Below, in pieces: positions 1 through 8,684 of a stretch of DNA of 64,000 nt. This DNA comes from Candidatus Lumbricidiphila eiseniae. GTDB lineage: Bacteria; Actinomycetota; Actinomycetes; Actinomycetales; Microbacteriaceae. Below the pieces are notes generated by a model. That model was given only the letters and a program-made list of their open reading frames with translations, was not told where the DNA came from and did no database searches. Location of the stretch: contig NAEP01000044.1 of NCBI GenBank assembly GCA_002529645.1, positions 62,001 to 126,000 on the forward strand, written 5' to 3'. The first letter of the stretch is position 1. Each line of letters opens with the position of its first letter. A program made the position numbers and the translations under genes.

Positions 1-1999
1 CCCCCGCACCCGGCGTCAACCACCCCGACACAACCACCCCGCCACCCCGCGAGTCAACACCGGTCGAGACCCGAAAAAAATACTGCAAACCACTCCCACC
101 CCCAACCACCGGCACCGATAAAACAGGCGCAGTCGTCACCACAACACCACCATCAACAGGAAGCACACCCGACTTCGTTGTTACCGACACAACCTGTGTC
201 GTAAACGACCACACCGCCGAGGCACTAACATTCGACACCCCTCGATAACCATCAAACTCATTCCGCACAAGACCCCGCCAAAAATACCTCACACCAGGCC
301 GTAACCTCACATCCGGAACCTGCACCCTCGAAGAAACCAACCAATCCGAGTCCCACACCAAACCCGATAAATCCTGACTCTCAAAAACCTGATACCGGAA
401 CTGCAACGCCGTCCCCGGCGGACTAAAAGAACCACCCATATCCAACACCGGACGAGTCGAGACACCCACCGCCCCATCCCCCGGAGCAGGAGCAACAGGC
501 ACACCCGCCCTCGGATACGCCTGAAACACAACCGACATCGTCGCGTACGCATACCTCTTATACGAATATCCCCGACCCTCCTCACCCTGAAACGCTAAAT
601 ACACACCCCGATCACCACGACCAACCCACCCCGCAACAGCAGCAGTCAAACGAGGATCATGAACAGCCCACCCATCATCCTCCGCATACCGCACAGACCC
701 CAACACATCCCCACCCGGCATCCCATACGAAAACTCTCTCGCATGCGTCACAACCCCAGAACACACTCTCAAAGTAGAATCCGAAGACAACCCATCAAAA
801 CGAACCCCAACATCAACAACCTGCTGCCCCCACACCCGCTCCAACGGAAACGACACAGCCGTCCGCCACACCCCGTTAACATTCGTATTCCCCACCTGCA
901 CACCATAATTCGTATTCCGCTGACCATTAGATTTAAACCCCCGCGTCGCGACCTCTCCCAAATCAACCTGCGGATCAACCCGCACCGGAAACACCCGACC
1001 CGGATCATTCAGCCACCCCCGATCCACCCCCACACCCAACAACCACCCATCACCATCCGGCACCACAGACACCACCGCATCAGCCTGCACATCCGGCCGC
1101 GCACGATCCCGCCCCGCCGAATCAAATACCACCGGCCTAGGCACCACAAACGCTGCCACCCCCGAAGCATCCTCGAAACGAATCGCACCCCCCTCATCAA
1201 CCCGCGGCACCAACCCCGGCGATACCACCCGCCACGACCACTCCACCCGACCAGATGCCCCCGGTGCTTTCGCTACCTCAAAAAACTCATCCACCCCCAC
1301 CTCAGTCACATCAAACACAAGATCTGTATCCGGAAACACCCCCGGGTACAGCACCCTGCTGCCCAGACCCCCAGGCGCCACCACCCCCAGCACACGAGCG
1401 GCCCCCGGCACACTAAACCCAACCCCAAACCCGCCCACCGACACGCCCAAAAGCCGCACGTCATCAGCACGATCAGCAAACACCGGCGACAACGGATGAT
1501 CCACAACCCCACCGCCCCCACCCAACAACCCCCGAGGCACAACCACCGTCGAGACAGAACGCCACACCCCTCCCCGCAACACGTTCAACACCCCACCAGA
1601 AGACACCTCCACCAAACGCGAACCATCCGCCCCCTCCCACACCGTCGAATCTGCCGACCTCGACACAACCCCCGCCCGCGACTTATCAAACTCCTCAACT
1701 CCCCTCACAACACCCTCCCCCGGAACCCCCTCTGAACCCACCGCAATACCAGGAAAATCAGAAACACCCAAACCACCGACCCCCACACCAACACCCACAC
1801 CACTCCCACCAACAACAGGCACCGCACCACCAACACCCACACGATCCCCGGAACCCCCAACAGACCCACCAGAAACACCCACCGGCCCCACACACCCCAC
1901 AACCAACACACACACCAACGCCCCACCAAGCAAACCCCTCAAAGCCGCCACGAACCGCAACACAACACGACCAGAAAGCACAGCAACTCCTAACACCAT
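1..1999 (-). CDS. RHS-type large secreted protein, 5' part only (runs off left edge)
   Basis: One minus-strand frame stays open from an ATG at 1999 (GTG at 1996 also possible) to the window edge, about 666 codons without a stop. The N-terminus has a basic, hydrophobic leader ending in VVGC, which fits a lipoprotein lipobox near residue 33, followed by a long Gly/Val-rich low-complexity stretch. Around residues 300-470 come a 'FPVRVDPQV' segment and a region resembling the DNRLRE domain. Fibronectin-like segments then end in 'YFWR' and recur. This order is typical of the N-terminal half of actinobacterial RHS/YD-repeat surface proteins and polymorphic toxins; YD repeats and any toxin tip would lie outside the window. 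Codons are dominated by GTG, GGG, GGT and TTG, so the plus strand is almost G-free, unlike its neighbours. Family assignment is from pattern; the exact start is uncertain because no clear Shine-Dalgarno sequence is visible. Confidence 0.7.
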   Translation of the reverse strand, partial: MVLGVAVLSGRVVLRFVAALRGLLGGALVCVLVVGCVGPVGVSGGSVGGSGDRVGVGGAVPVVGGSGVGVGVGVGGLGVSDFPGIAVGSEGVPGEGVVRGVEEFDKSRAGVVSRSADSTVWEGADGSRLVEVSSGGVLNVLRGGVWRSVSTVVVPRGLLGGGGGVVDHPLSPVFADRADDVRLLGVSVGGFGVGFSVPGAARVLGVVAPGGLGSRVLYPGVFPDTDLVFDVTEVGVDEFFEVAKAPGASGRVEWSWRVVSPGLVPRVDEGGAIRFEDASGVAAFVVPRPVVFDSAGRDRARPDVQADAVVSVVPDGDGWLLGVGVDRGWLNDPGRVFPVRVDPQVDLGEVATRGFKSNGQRNTNYGVQVGNTNVNGVWRTAVSFPLERVWGQQVVDVGVRFDGLSSDSTLRVCSGVVTHAREFSYGMPGGDVLGSVRYAEDDGWAVHDPRLTAAVAGWVGRGDRGVYLAFQGEEGRGYSYKRYAYATMSVVFQAYPRAGVPVAPAPGDGAVGVSTRPVLDMGGSFSPPGTALQFRYQVFESQDLSGLVWDSDWLVSSRVQVPDVRLRPGVRYFWRGLVRNEFDGYRGVSNVSASAVWSFTTQVVSVTTKSGVLPVDGGVVVTTAPVLSVPVVGGGSGLQYFFRVSTGVDSRGGGVVVSGWLTPGAG

Positions 2000-2116
2000 T
2001 GAAAGAAACAACCCACAAGACCATAGCCATACCCACACCCCACGTCAAGCAGCAAACAAAAATTCCCCAAAATCGAAGTTGGGGATGGTGGGAGTCGGGG
2101 TGGATGTCGGCAGGTT

Positions 2117-2205
2117 AGTTCCAGGCGATGGCTTCGTGTGGGCGAACGTGGTTGCGAAACCGTCGAGTTTGCCCTTCAGTTCCGGGCGATGGCTTCGTGT
2201 GCGCG
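2117..2205. repeat. CRISPR-like two-repeat unit, locus 1
   Basis: Two copies of a roughly 28-bp sequence begin at 2117 and 2178, exactly 61 bp apart, with 2 mismatches; similarity continues a few bases further. The 33 bp between them (2145-2177) is unrelated. It lies between the RHS-type gene and nrtR. The rest of 2000-2352 holds no gene I can support. It belongs to the family of locus-specific 61-bp-period repeats described in the findings. Confidence 0.6.
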
Positions 2206-2352
2206 GACGTGGTGCAGCTCGGGGTGCGCGGACTTGGACTTACCCGTCTCGATCCCCACCCAACACACCCACAAGCCCCATGGGAATAACACCTCAGATC
2301 TGGTCACTCCCGCACCGACGACGTTGCTCCGGCTCTCGACATTAGGGTCGAT

Positions 2353-2399
2353 TTGACTTTATCTGAGCACAGAGTTATTGTCACCTTGACTCCAACTCT
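2353..2399 (+). promoter_or_regulatory. Promoter and candidate NrtR operator of the nad operon
   Basis: A TTGACT -35 (2353-2358) and a TATTGT -10 (2376-2381) are separated by 17 bp. Overlapping the -10 is a 29-bp dyad, 2371-2399, centred on 2385. Its outer arms are AGAGTT/AACTCT and its inner arms GTCA/TGAC, all perfectly paired and separated by 3 unpaired bases on each side. The position implies repression by blocking RNA polymerase. The first gene of the operon is an NrtR-type regulator, so autoregulation is the simplest reading. The site is seen in the sequence; the identity of its binder is inference. Confidence 0.6.
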
Positions 2400-2469
2400 A
2401 ACCGTGACCGAGCACCGGATCACCAAGACAAGCAGAGTTGCAGCACACAACAGGATGTGAGGTGGCACA

Positions 2470-3252
2470 GTGCCCCCCGGCGCACGACTCGCGGTATCCA
2501 CCGTTATCTTTGCTCTCACCCCGGACGCCGACGGCGACCTGCCCAGCCTGCGCATCCCGCTCGTCCGGCGGCTCCGCGAGCCAGACAAGGGCCGCTGGGC
2601 ACTGCCGGGTGGGTGGCTTCCCACCACCGAAGCGCTGGATGTCGCGGCCGCCCGCACCCTCGCCGAAACCACCGGCCTCACCCCCAAACACCTCGAACAG
2701 CTGTACACCTTCGGCGACCTAGACCGCTCCCCCGGCGAACGCGTTGTCTCCGTCGTGTACTGGGCGCTGGTCCACACCAACGAAATCGCCCACGCCGTCA
2801 GCGACAGCAATGTCTGCTGGTTCGACGAGGACTCCCTCCCCGATCTTGCCTTCGACCACCGTGGCATCCTCGACTACGCCCTGCGGCGCCTGCGCACAAA
2901 ACTGGAGTACTCGGGTATCGCACACGCACTTCTCGGAGAAACGTTCACCATCGCGCAACTGCGCGGCGTGCACGAGGCCGTGCTCCGCCGTCGGCTCGAC
3001 CCCGCAAACTTCCGACGAACAGTCGAAGCATCCGGCACACTCGTCGACACCGGCACCCGACTCGCGGGCACCCGACACCGACCCCCGGCCCTGTACCGAT
3101 TCGACGACACCTCTGATCCACACCCAGCACCTCTGATCCGCACCCAGACTCCGACACCGTGCCCGGGCTCCGGCACCGCACACCAAGAACAACCCCCGAT
3201 CGCACCCGATGAGCTTCGCGAGCGCGACTTCAGCACCACACACCAAGGATGA
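2470..3252 (+). CDS. nrtR: NrtR-type Nudix transcriptional regulator of NAD synthesis
   Basis: 260 aa. Residues 1-140 form a Nudix-like fold (LPGGWL, then a degenerate Nudix box 'AAARTLAETTGL' lacking the full REXXEE signature, so probably a ligand-binding rather than hydrolytic domain). Residues 145-215 resemble the winged-helix DNA-binding domain of the NrtR family ('FTIAQLRGVHEAVLRRRLDPANFRR' region). NrtR proteins sense ADP-ribose or related NAD metabolites and repress NAD genes. The GTG start at 2470 follows a GAGGTGG ribosome-binding site. It is the first gene of an operon with nadA, nadB, nadC and a desulfurase, which supports the call strongly. The last ~45 residues are a Pro/Thr-rich tail not expected for the family. 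The stop overlaps ATGA at 3249, but nadA probably starts 9 bp later. Confidence 0.88.
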   Translation: MPPGARLAVSTVIFALTPDADGDLPSLRIPLVRRLREPDKGRWALPGGWLPTTEALDVAAARTLAETTGLTPKHLEQLYTFGDLDRSPGERVVSVVYWALVHTNEIAHAVSDSNVCWFDEDSLPDLAFDHRGILDYALRRLRTKLEYSGIAHALLGETFTIAQLRGVHEAVLRRRLDPANFRRTVEASGTLVDTGTRLAGTRHRPPALYRFDDTSDPHPAPLIRTQTPTPCPGSGTAHQEQPPIAPDELRERDFSTTHQG

Positions 3253-3257
3253 CCTTC

Positions 3258-4643
3258 ATGACGAACACTACAAACACCGCAGTGACAAGCAATGACCCCG
3301 CACAGATCACCGAGGCATCCGTTGACCGGGCCATCCAACTCATCGCGAAGGGGGCCGAGGGCAGCACCTGCGCCACCGACCTCGCCAGGAACCCGTGGGA
3401 GTTTGACGGTGGCCCCGCCGGATACGGACCGGGTTCATCAATGGGCGATATGATTCCTACCCACTCGCCACGACAGGGTGTCCTGCCCACACAGTACAAA
3501 ACGGTCACGGCCGCACAACTGCACGAACGGATCCGGGCGGCAAAGGCAACCCTCGGTGACCGAGTCGTCATTCTCGGACACTTCTATCAGCGCGACGAGG
3601 TTGTGCAGCATGCCGACTTTGTCGGCGACTCGTTTCAACTCGCAACGGCGGCGAAGAACCGGCCCAACGCCGAGGCGATCGTGTTCTGCGGCGTACACTT
3701 TATGGCCGAGACCGCCGATATTCTCTCCACACCCGAGCAGGCGGTTATCCTGCCCAACCTCGCCGCCGGGTGTTCGATGGCGGACATGGCCGATGAGTCG
3801 AGTGTCAACGAGTGCTGGGAACAGCTCGCACAGATCTACGGCCCACTCGAGATGCCGGATGACTCGGGTCGGGTGCCGGTCATCCCGGTGACGTACATGA
3901 ACTCCTCCGCTGCCCTCAAATCGTTCGTTGGCGAACACGGCGGCATCGTCTGCACCTCATCGAACGCGCGCACCGTGCTGGAATGGGCGTTCGAGCGCGG
4001 GCAACGGGTGCTGTTTTTCCCCGACCAGCACCTGGGCCGCAACACCGCCAAAGCGATGGGTGTTCCGCCCGAACAGATGCCGATGTGGAACCCGCGAGCC
4101 ACTCTCGGCGGCAACACCACCGACGACCTGTTGAACGCCCGAGTCATCCTGTGGCACGGGTTTTGCTCGGTGCACAAGCGGTTCACGGTTGACCAGATCG
4201 CACAGGCACGCGCACAGCATGCGGGCGTGCAGGTTATTGTGCACCCCGAGTGCCCGATGCCGGTTGTTGACGCGGCGGATGCAGCGGGGTCCACCGACTT
4301 CATCGTGAAGACCATCCAGGCCGCCCCGGCGGGGTCAACGTTTGCGATCGGTACCGAAATCAACCTTGTGCAACGGCTCGCGGCGGAGCATCCTGAACAC
4401 ACGATTTTCTGCCTTGACCCGGTGATCTGCCCGTGCTCAACTATGTACCGGATCCACCCCGGTTACCTCGCGTGGGTGCTCGAGGAACTCGTCGCGGGCC
4501 GGGTGGTTAACCAGATTTCAGTGGCACCGGATGTCGCCGCGCACGCGCGGATCGCGCTGGAACGGATGCTCACGGCAAAGCCGCCGACCGGTGCCACAGT
4601 GGGCGAGGCGGCCCACACCCCGACCCCTAAGATCGGTGCCTAA
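3258..4643 (+). CDS. nadA: Quinolinate synthase
   Basis: 461 aa. Condenses iminoaspartate with dihydroxyacetone phosphate to quinolinate using a [4Fe-4S] cluster. The typical NadA blocks are visible: 'VVILGHFYQRDEVVQHADFVGDS' region, 'VFCGVHFMAETA', 'GCSMADMA', 'HPECPMPV' and C-terminal 'CPCSTMYRIHP', which carry the cluster cysteines. I prefer ATG 3258 over ATG 3249 because AAGGA lies 8 bp upstream of the former and almost touches the latter. The ~75-residue N-terminal extension is usual for actinobacterial NadA. The gene is followed immediately by nadB (1-bp gap), so the two are co-translated; NadB supplies its unstable substrate. Confidence 0.96.
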   Translation: MTNTTNTAVTSNDPAQITEASVDRAIQLIAKGAEGSTCATDLARNPWEFDGGPAGYGPGSSMGDMIPTHSPRQGVLPTQYKTVTAAQLHERIRAAKATLGDRVVILGHFYQRDEVVQHADFVGDSFQLATAAKNRPNAEAIVFCGVHFMAETADILSTPEQAVILPNLAAGCSMADMADESSVNECWEQLAQIYGPLEMPDDSGRVPVIPVTYMNSSAALKSFVGEHGGIVCTSSNARTVLEWAFERGQRVLFFPDQHLGRNTAKAMGVPPEQMPMWNPRATLGGNTTDDLLNARVILWHGFCSVHKRFTVDQIAQARAQHAGVQVIVHPECPMPVVDAADAAGSTDFIVKTIQAAPAGSTFAIGTEINLVQRLAAEHPEHTIFCLDPVICPCSTMYRIHPGYLAWVLEELVAGRVVNQISVAPDVAAHARIALERMLTAKPPTGATVGEAAHTPTPKIGA

Positions 4644-4644
4644 C

Positions 4645-6162
4645 ATGGCCCGTATCTTGGTCATCGGCGGCGGCATCGCCGGCCTCTGGGCTGCTGTCAA
4701 GGCCGTCGAAGCCAGACACACCGTTGAGCTCGTCACAAAAATCACGCTCGGCGAAAGCAACACCAAGTACGCACAGGGTGGAATCGCCGCCGTGCTGTCC
4801 CCCGGCGACTCACCCGAACGGCACATCGCCGACACGCTCGCTGCCGGTGCAGGTCTCTGTGATCCCGCGGCGGTAACCGTGCTGTGCACGGAAGGACCGG
4901 CACGCGTGCGCGACCTCATTCGCTACGGCGTCGAGTTTGATCGGGATGACTCAGGACTCGAACGCGGTCTCGAAGCCGCCCATTCCCGACCCCGGATTTT
5001 CCACGCCGGCGGTGATGCAACGGGTGCGGTCATCGAGTCCGCACTGGTGGAAACAGTACGGAAGCGTGCTGTCAGAATCGACGACAACACAACCCTCCTC
5101 GACCTTGTCACCTCGAACGGGCACGTGGTGGGGGCACGGGTGTTGACACCGTCCGGCACTGTCGCCGAACGCCTCGCCGACATTACCATACTGGCCACCG
5201 GCGGCAGCGGTCAGCTCTACCGGCACACAACCAACCCGCAGGGTGCCACCGGCGACGGGGTGGCTGCGGCCTGGCGCGCGGGTGCCGCCGTCGCCGATCT
5301 CGAGTTCACCCAGTTTCACCCCACGGCGCTTGCCGCGCCGGGCACACCGCTCATTTCCGAGGCTGTTCGCGGCGAGGGTGCCGTGCTGCGGGATGCCTCG
5401 GGCCACCGCTTCCTGCTAGACAGTGATCCTCGTGGCGAACTCGCACCCCGAGACGTCGTCGCGCGAGCGGTGTGGCAACGCATGCAGGAGGGACATCCCG
5501 TGCTGTTGGATGCCACCGCCCTCGGTGGTGATTTTCTCGCGGAACGCTTCCCCGGCTTGGATCGAGTGGTGCGGAACGCGGGATTCAACTGGGCAGTCGA
5601 GCAGGTCCCGATCACCCCGGCTGCGCACTACGCGATGGGCGGAATCACAACCGATCTCGACGGACGCACAAGCCTGACCGGGCTGTACGCGATCGGCGAG
5701 TGCGCACGCACCGGTGTGCACGGCGCAAATCGCCTGGCGTCAAACTCCCTGCTCGAAGCCGCCGTGTTTGCCGACCGCGCCGTCCGTTCGCTCAACACTA
5801 ACTGGCCACAGCAACAACTGCCCGCCGGTTCTCCGGTTCCAATCGTCGCGGTGCCCGATCGGCAGCAGAAGTTCACTCGCGACGACCTACGCACACTGAT
5901 GTGGGACAGAGTCGGACTCGCCCGCGACAGTGCCGGTCTCACGGCAGCGATCACAGCGCTCGCTCACTGGCAAGCACCGGAACCGACTGATCGTCAGAGT
6001 GCCGAGGACCGCAACCTGCTTGACCTCGCGCGCCTCACGGTGGTTGCCGCCCGCGCCCGCACGCACAGCCTCGGGGCACACTATCGAGTGGATGGCCCGG
6101 ACACCGCCACAACCGAACCCACGACCAGCCCCACCCCCACTACCACCCGAAAGGCCGCCTAG
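4645..6162 (+). CDS. nadB: L-aspartate oxidase
   Basis: 505 aa flavoprotein oxidising L-aspartate to iminoaspartate, the substrate of NadA. The N-terminus carries a Rossmann FAD motif (GGGIAGLWAA); 'TKYAQGGIAA', 'HAGGDATG' and the conserved 'HPT' and 'RGELAPRDVVARAV' segments follow, as does 'GANRLASNSLLEA' near the C-terminal FAD contact. ATG 4645 starts one base after the nadA stop and gives the standard N-terminus; the reading frame is open further upstream but that part overlaps nadA. The stop TAG overlaps the GTG of nadC by one base. The C-terminal 20 residues are Thr/Pro-rich. Confidence 0.96.
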   Translation: MARILVIGGGIAGLWAAVKAVEARHTVELVTKITLGESNTKYAQGGIAAVLSPGDSPERHIADTLAAGAGLCDPAAVTVLCTEGPARVRDLIRYGVEFDRDDSGLERGLEAAHSRPRIFHAGGDATGAVIESALVETVRKRAVRIDDNTTLLDLVTSNGHVVGARVLTPSGTVAERLADITILATGGSGQLYRHTTNPQGATGDGVAAAWRAGAAVADLEFTQFHPTALAAPGTPLISEAVRGEGAVLRDASGHRFLLDSDPRGELAPRDVVARAVWQRMQEGHPVLLDATALGGDFLAERFPGLDRVVRNAGFNWAVEQVPITPAAHYAMGGITTDLDGRTSLTGLYAIGECARTGVHGANRLASNSLLEAAVFADRAVRSLNTNWPQQQLPAGSPVPIVAVPDRQQKFTRDDLRTLMWDRVGLARDSAGLTAAITALAHWQAPEPTDRQSAEDRNLLDLARLTVVAARARTHSLGAHYRVDGPDTATTEPTTSPTPTTTRKAA

Positions 6163-7016
6163 TGTTGCGCGAGATTGATCGACTCGTCACCATCGCCCTC
6201 AATGAAGATGCACCGTGGGGTGACCTCACCTCGGAGGTGCTCATCCCCGAGACTGCTACCGCGACCGCTGAGCTCATCGGGCGCGAAAACGGGGTGTTTA
6301 GCGGCGGTGAGGTGTTCGCCACCGCGTTCCGGCTTGTCGATCCGACAGTCTCGGTTACACGGATGGCGGGTGACGGCGACAGGTTCCACACCGGTCAGCT
6401 GCTCGCACGAGTGACCGGCCCGGCCCGGGGCATCCTGCAGGCTGAACGGGTCGCGCTCAATTTCAGTCAGCGGATGTCCGGCATTGCCACGCTCACAGCG
6501 CAGTACGTTGCCGCAATCGTCGGCACCCACGCCCGTATTGTGGATACTCGCAAGACGACACCCGGGCTTCGCTGCCTTGAACGGCAGGCCGTACGCGACG
6601 GCGGCGGATACAACCACCGCCGCTCACTCTCCGACGCAGTCATGGCCAAGGACAACCACCTCGCAGTGCTCACCATGAACGGGATGGACATCGCCACCGC
6701 ACTGCAACAGGCCCGACAGCAGATGCCTCACACCACCCACCTGGAGGTTGAGGTTGACCGACTCGACCAGATCGAGGCGGTCCTCGCGGGCGGGGCAAAC
6801 ACCGTCATGCTCGACAATTTCTCGCTCACCGACCTGCGGGAGGGTGTGCGGCTCATTGCCGGACGCGCAGTGGTTGAGGCATCCGGTGGAGTGTCGCTCG
6901 ACGCGGTGGCGGCGATCGCGGCGACCGGGGTGGATGTCATTTCAGTCGGTGCCCTCACCCACTCGGCACGAGCGCTCGACCTTGGGCTCGATATAGCCGT
7001 TAGGGTGGCAGCATGA
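6162..7016 (+). CDS. nadC: Nicotinate-nucleotide pyrophosphorylase (carboxylating)
   Basis: 284 aa. Converts quinolinate and PRPP to nicotinate mononucleotide with loss of CO2. Family motifs are clear: 'VDTRKTTPGLR' with the catalytic Lys/Arg pair, 'DGGGYNHR', 'KDNHL', 'EVEVDRLDQ', 'MLDNF' and the phosphate-binding 'EASGGV...ISVGALTHS'. The length matches the family. The GTG start overlaps the nadB stop, and the end overlaps the ATGA of the desulfurase gene by 4 bp, so the operon is translationally coupled. Confidence 0.96.
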   Translation: MLREIDRLVTIALNEDAPWGDLTSEVLIPETATATAELIGRENGVFSGGEVFATAFRLVDPTVSVTRMAGDGDRFHTGQLLARVTGPARGILQAERVALNFSQRMSGIATLTAQYVAAIVGTHARIVDTRKTTPGLRCLERQAVRDGGGYNHRRSLSDAVMAKDNHLAVLTMNGMDIATALQQARQQMPHTTHLEVEVDRLDQIEAVLAGGANTVMLDNFSLTDLREGVRLIAGRAVVEASGGVSLDAVAAIAATGVDVISVGALTHSARALDLGLDIAVRVAA

Positions 7017-8155
7017 TCTTCCTCGACCACGCCGCAACCACGCCTGTTCGCCGCGAAGCGATTGACGCCATGTTGCCGTACCTCACAGAGGGGTTCGGCA
7101 ACCCTTCCAGTCGGCACAGCCTCGGTGGTGAGGCATCCCGCGCGCTCGCCGCTGCCCGCGAGGACATTGCGGCCATCATCGGATGCCGTCCCGGCGATGT
7201 TGTTTTTACCGGTGGCGGTACCGAGGCCGATAATCTCGCGGTGAAGGGGATCGCACTGGCAAACCCCCGTGGTCGACACGTCGTTGTGTCGCAGATTGAA
7301 CACGAGGCGGTGCTGGAACCAGCCGACTACCTCGAACGGCTGCACGGCTTTGATGTGTCCTACCTCGGTGCCGACGAGAACGGCTGGATCTCCCCCGAGT
7401 CGCTGGCCGCGGTTATCCGACCCGACACGACCCTTGTCTCAGTACAGCTGGCAAACAATGAGATCGGCACCGTGCAACCCATCGCCGAACTCGCCGAGGT
7501 GGCACACGGAGTGGGCGCAGTCATGCACACCGACGCGGTACAGGCCGCCGGTTGGTTACCGTTGTCACTCGACGGACTCGGCGTTGATGCGCTCACGCTT
7601 GCTGGTCACAAACTCGGAGCGCCGAAGGGTGTCGGAGCGCTCGTTGCCCGTGGGCGGCTGGTGTTGGAGCCGGTCCTCCACGGTGGTGGTCAGGAACGCG
7701 GTCGTCGCTCGGGTACCGAAAATGTGGCGGGAGCCGTCGCCTTTGCAACCGCCCTGCGACTCGCCGAGCACGAACGACAGGATGCCTCGGCCCGTGTCAC
7801 CGCGCTCGCCGCAACGCTGACCGCGGCGGTACTCGCGGCGGTTCCCACCGCCCGTCGCACTGTCTCTCCGGAACGCCAACTGCCCGGTATCGTGTCCTTC
7901 GTGTTTCCCGGAACCGCGGGCGAAGCCGTGTTGCTCGAGCTTGAGAGTGACGACATCATCTGTTCGAGCGGGTCAGCGTGTGCCGCGACTCGCGGCGAGC
8001 CATCCCACGTTCTCACCGCAATCGGGATGCCCCGTGACCTCGCCCTCACCGCCGTGCGATTCAGTCTCGGACACGAGAACACGCACGACGAGATGCTCGC
8101 AACCGCTGCATCCGTCGCGCGGGCTGTCACCCGACTGCGGGGTGAGCGCACCTAA
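7013..8155 (+). CDS. nadS: Cysteine desulfurase of the NadS/IscS type
   Basis: 380 aa PLP enzyme. The N-terminus 'IFLDHAATTPV' and 'GNPSSRHSLG' are typical of the NifS/IscS class; the PLP lysine lies in 'TLAGHKLGAPKG' and the catalytic cysteine in 'SSGSACAATRGEPSHVL'. Its place as last gene of a nad operon suggests it delivers sulfur for the NadA [4Fe-4S] cluster, the role proposed for NadS; a more general Fe-S or tRNA-thiolation role cannot be excluded. It overlaps nadC by 4 bp. Confidence 0.9.
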   Translation: MIFLDHAATTPVRREAIDAMLPYLTEGFGNPSSRHSLGGEASRALAAAREDIAAIIGCRPGDVVFTGGGTEADNLAVKGIALANPRGRHVVVSQIEHEAVLEPADYLERLHGFDVSYLGADENGWISPESLAAVIRPDTTLVSVQLANNEIGTVQPIAELAEVAHGVGAVMHTDAVQAAGWLPLSLDGLGVDALTLAGHKLGAPKGVGALVARGRLVLEPVLHGGGQERGRRSGTENVAGAVAFATALRLAEHERQDASARVTALAATLTAAVLAAVPTARRTVSPERQLPGIVSFVFPGTAGEAVLLELESDDIICSSGSACAATRGEPSHVLTAIGMPRDLALTAVRFSLGHENTHDEMLATAASVARAVTRLRGERT

Positions 8156-8684
8156 CCGGAAACGGGCGGACGCGTGTTACCGACGCCCTGGTGAACTAAG
8201 AAGAAACACTCGCACCGAGCGCTATTGGTGTCGACTCGGGCTCGGATTGGGATTGGGATTGGGGTTCGGGTCCGCACTCGGATTCGGGTTCACGCTGGAG
8301 TCGGGGGCTGTCGTCGTTCCGGGTGGGGAGCAACCTCAGCGCGGCAGTCATCTGCACTCTTGTAGGCACCGGGAGCCGGTGTTGCACCAGACTGGTCGGT
8401 CGGGGGAGCCAGTTTCAGAGCGAGGCACTGGTTGTATGTCGCCGATCAGTCCTTATAGGTCAGTGTGGGGCTGGGCGGCACCGACGGCGAGCCGGAGCAT
8501 CCGATAAAAACGGCCACCGCAGGAACACATGTGGCTTCAGCAGAAAGATGTAGGCTGCATCTGCTTCGCGGCCATATGAGATTTTATGGTCATTCTTTCG
8601 CGACAGTCACACTTACGTGGCCCGCCGGGAGGCTAACACACGAATTGTGTCACCCCGCCCTCACAAGTGCAAGATCACACTCCT
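8156..8684. other. Gene-free stretch with short GGATTG-type repeats
   Basis: I see no supportable gene, tRNA or terminator here. At about 8235-8295 the sequence is a run of imperfect GGATTG / GGTTCG hexamers. It separates two convergent transcription units (nad operon and ychF). Confidence 0.5.

Noticed and set aside
659..1735. 358-aa plus-strand frame rich in Pro, His and Arg
   Set aside because: It is the complement of the RHS-type gene; composition is unlike any protein family and no ribosome-binding site precedes it.
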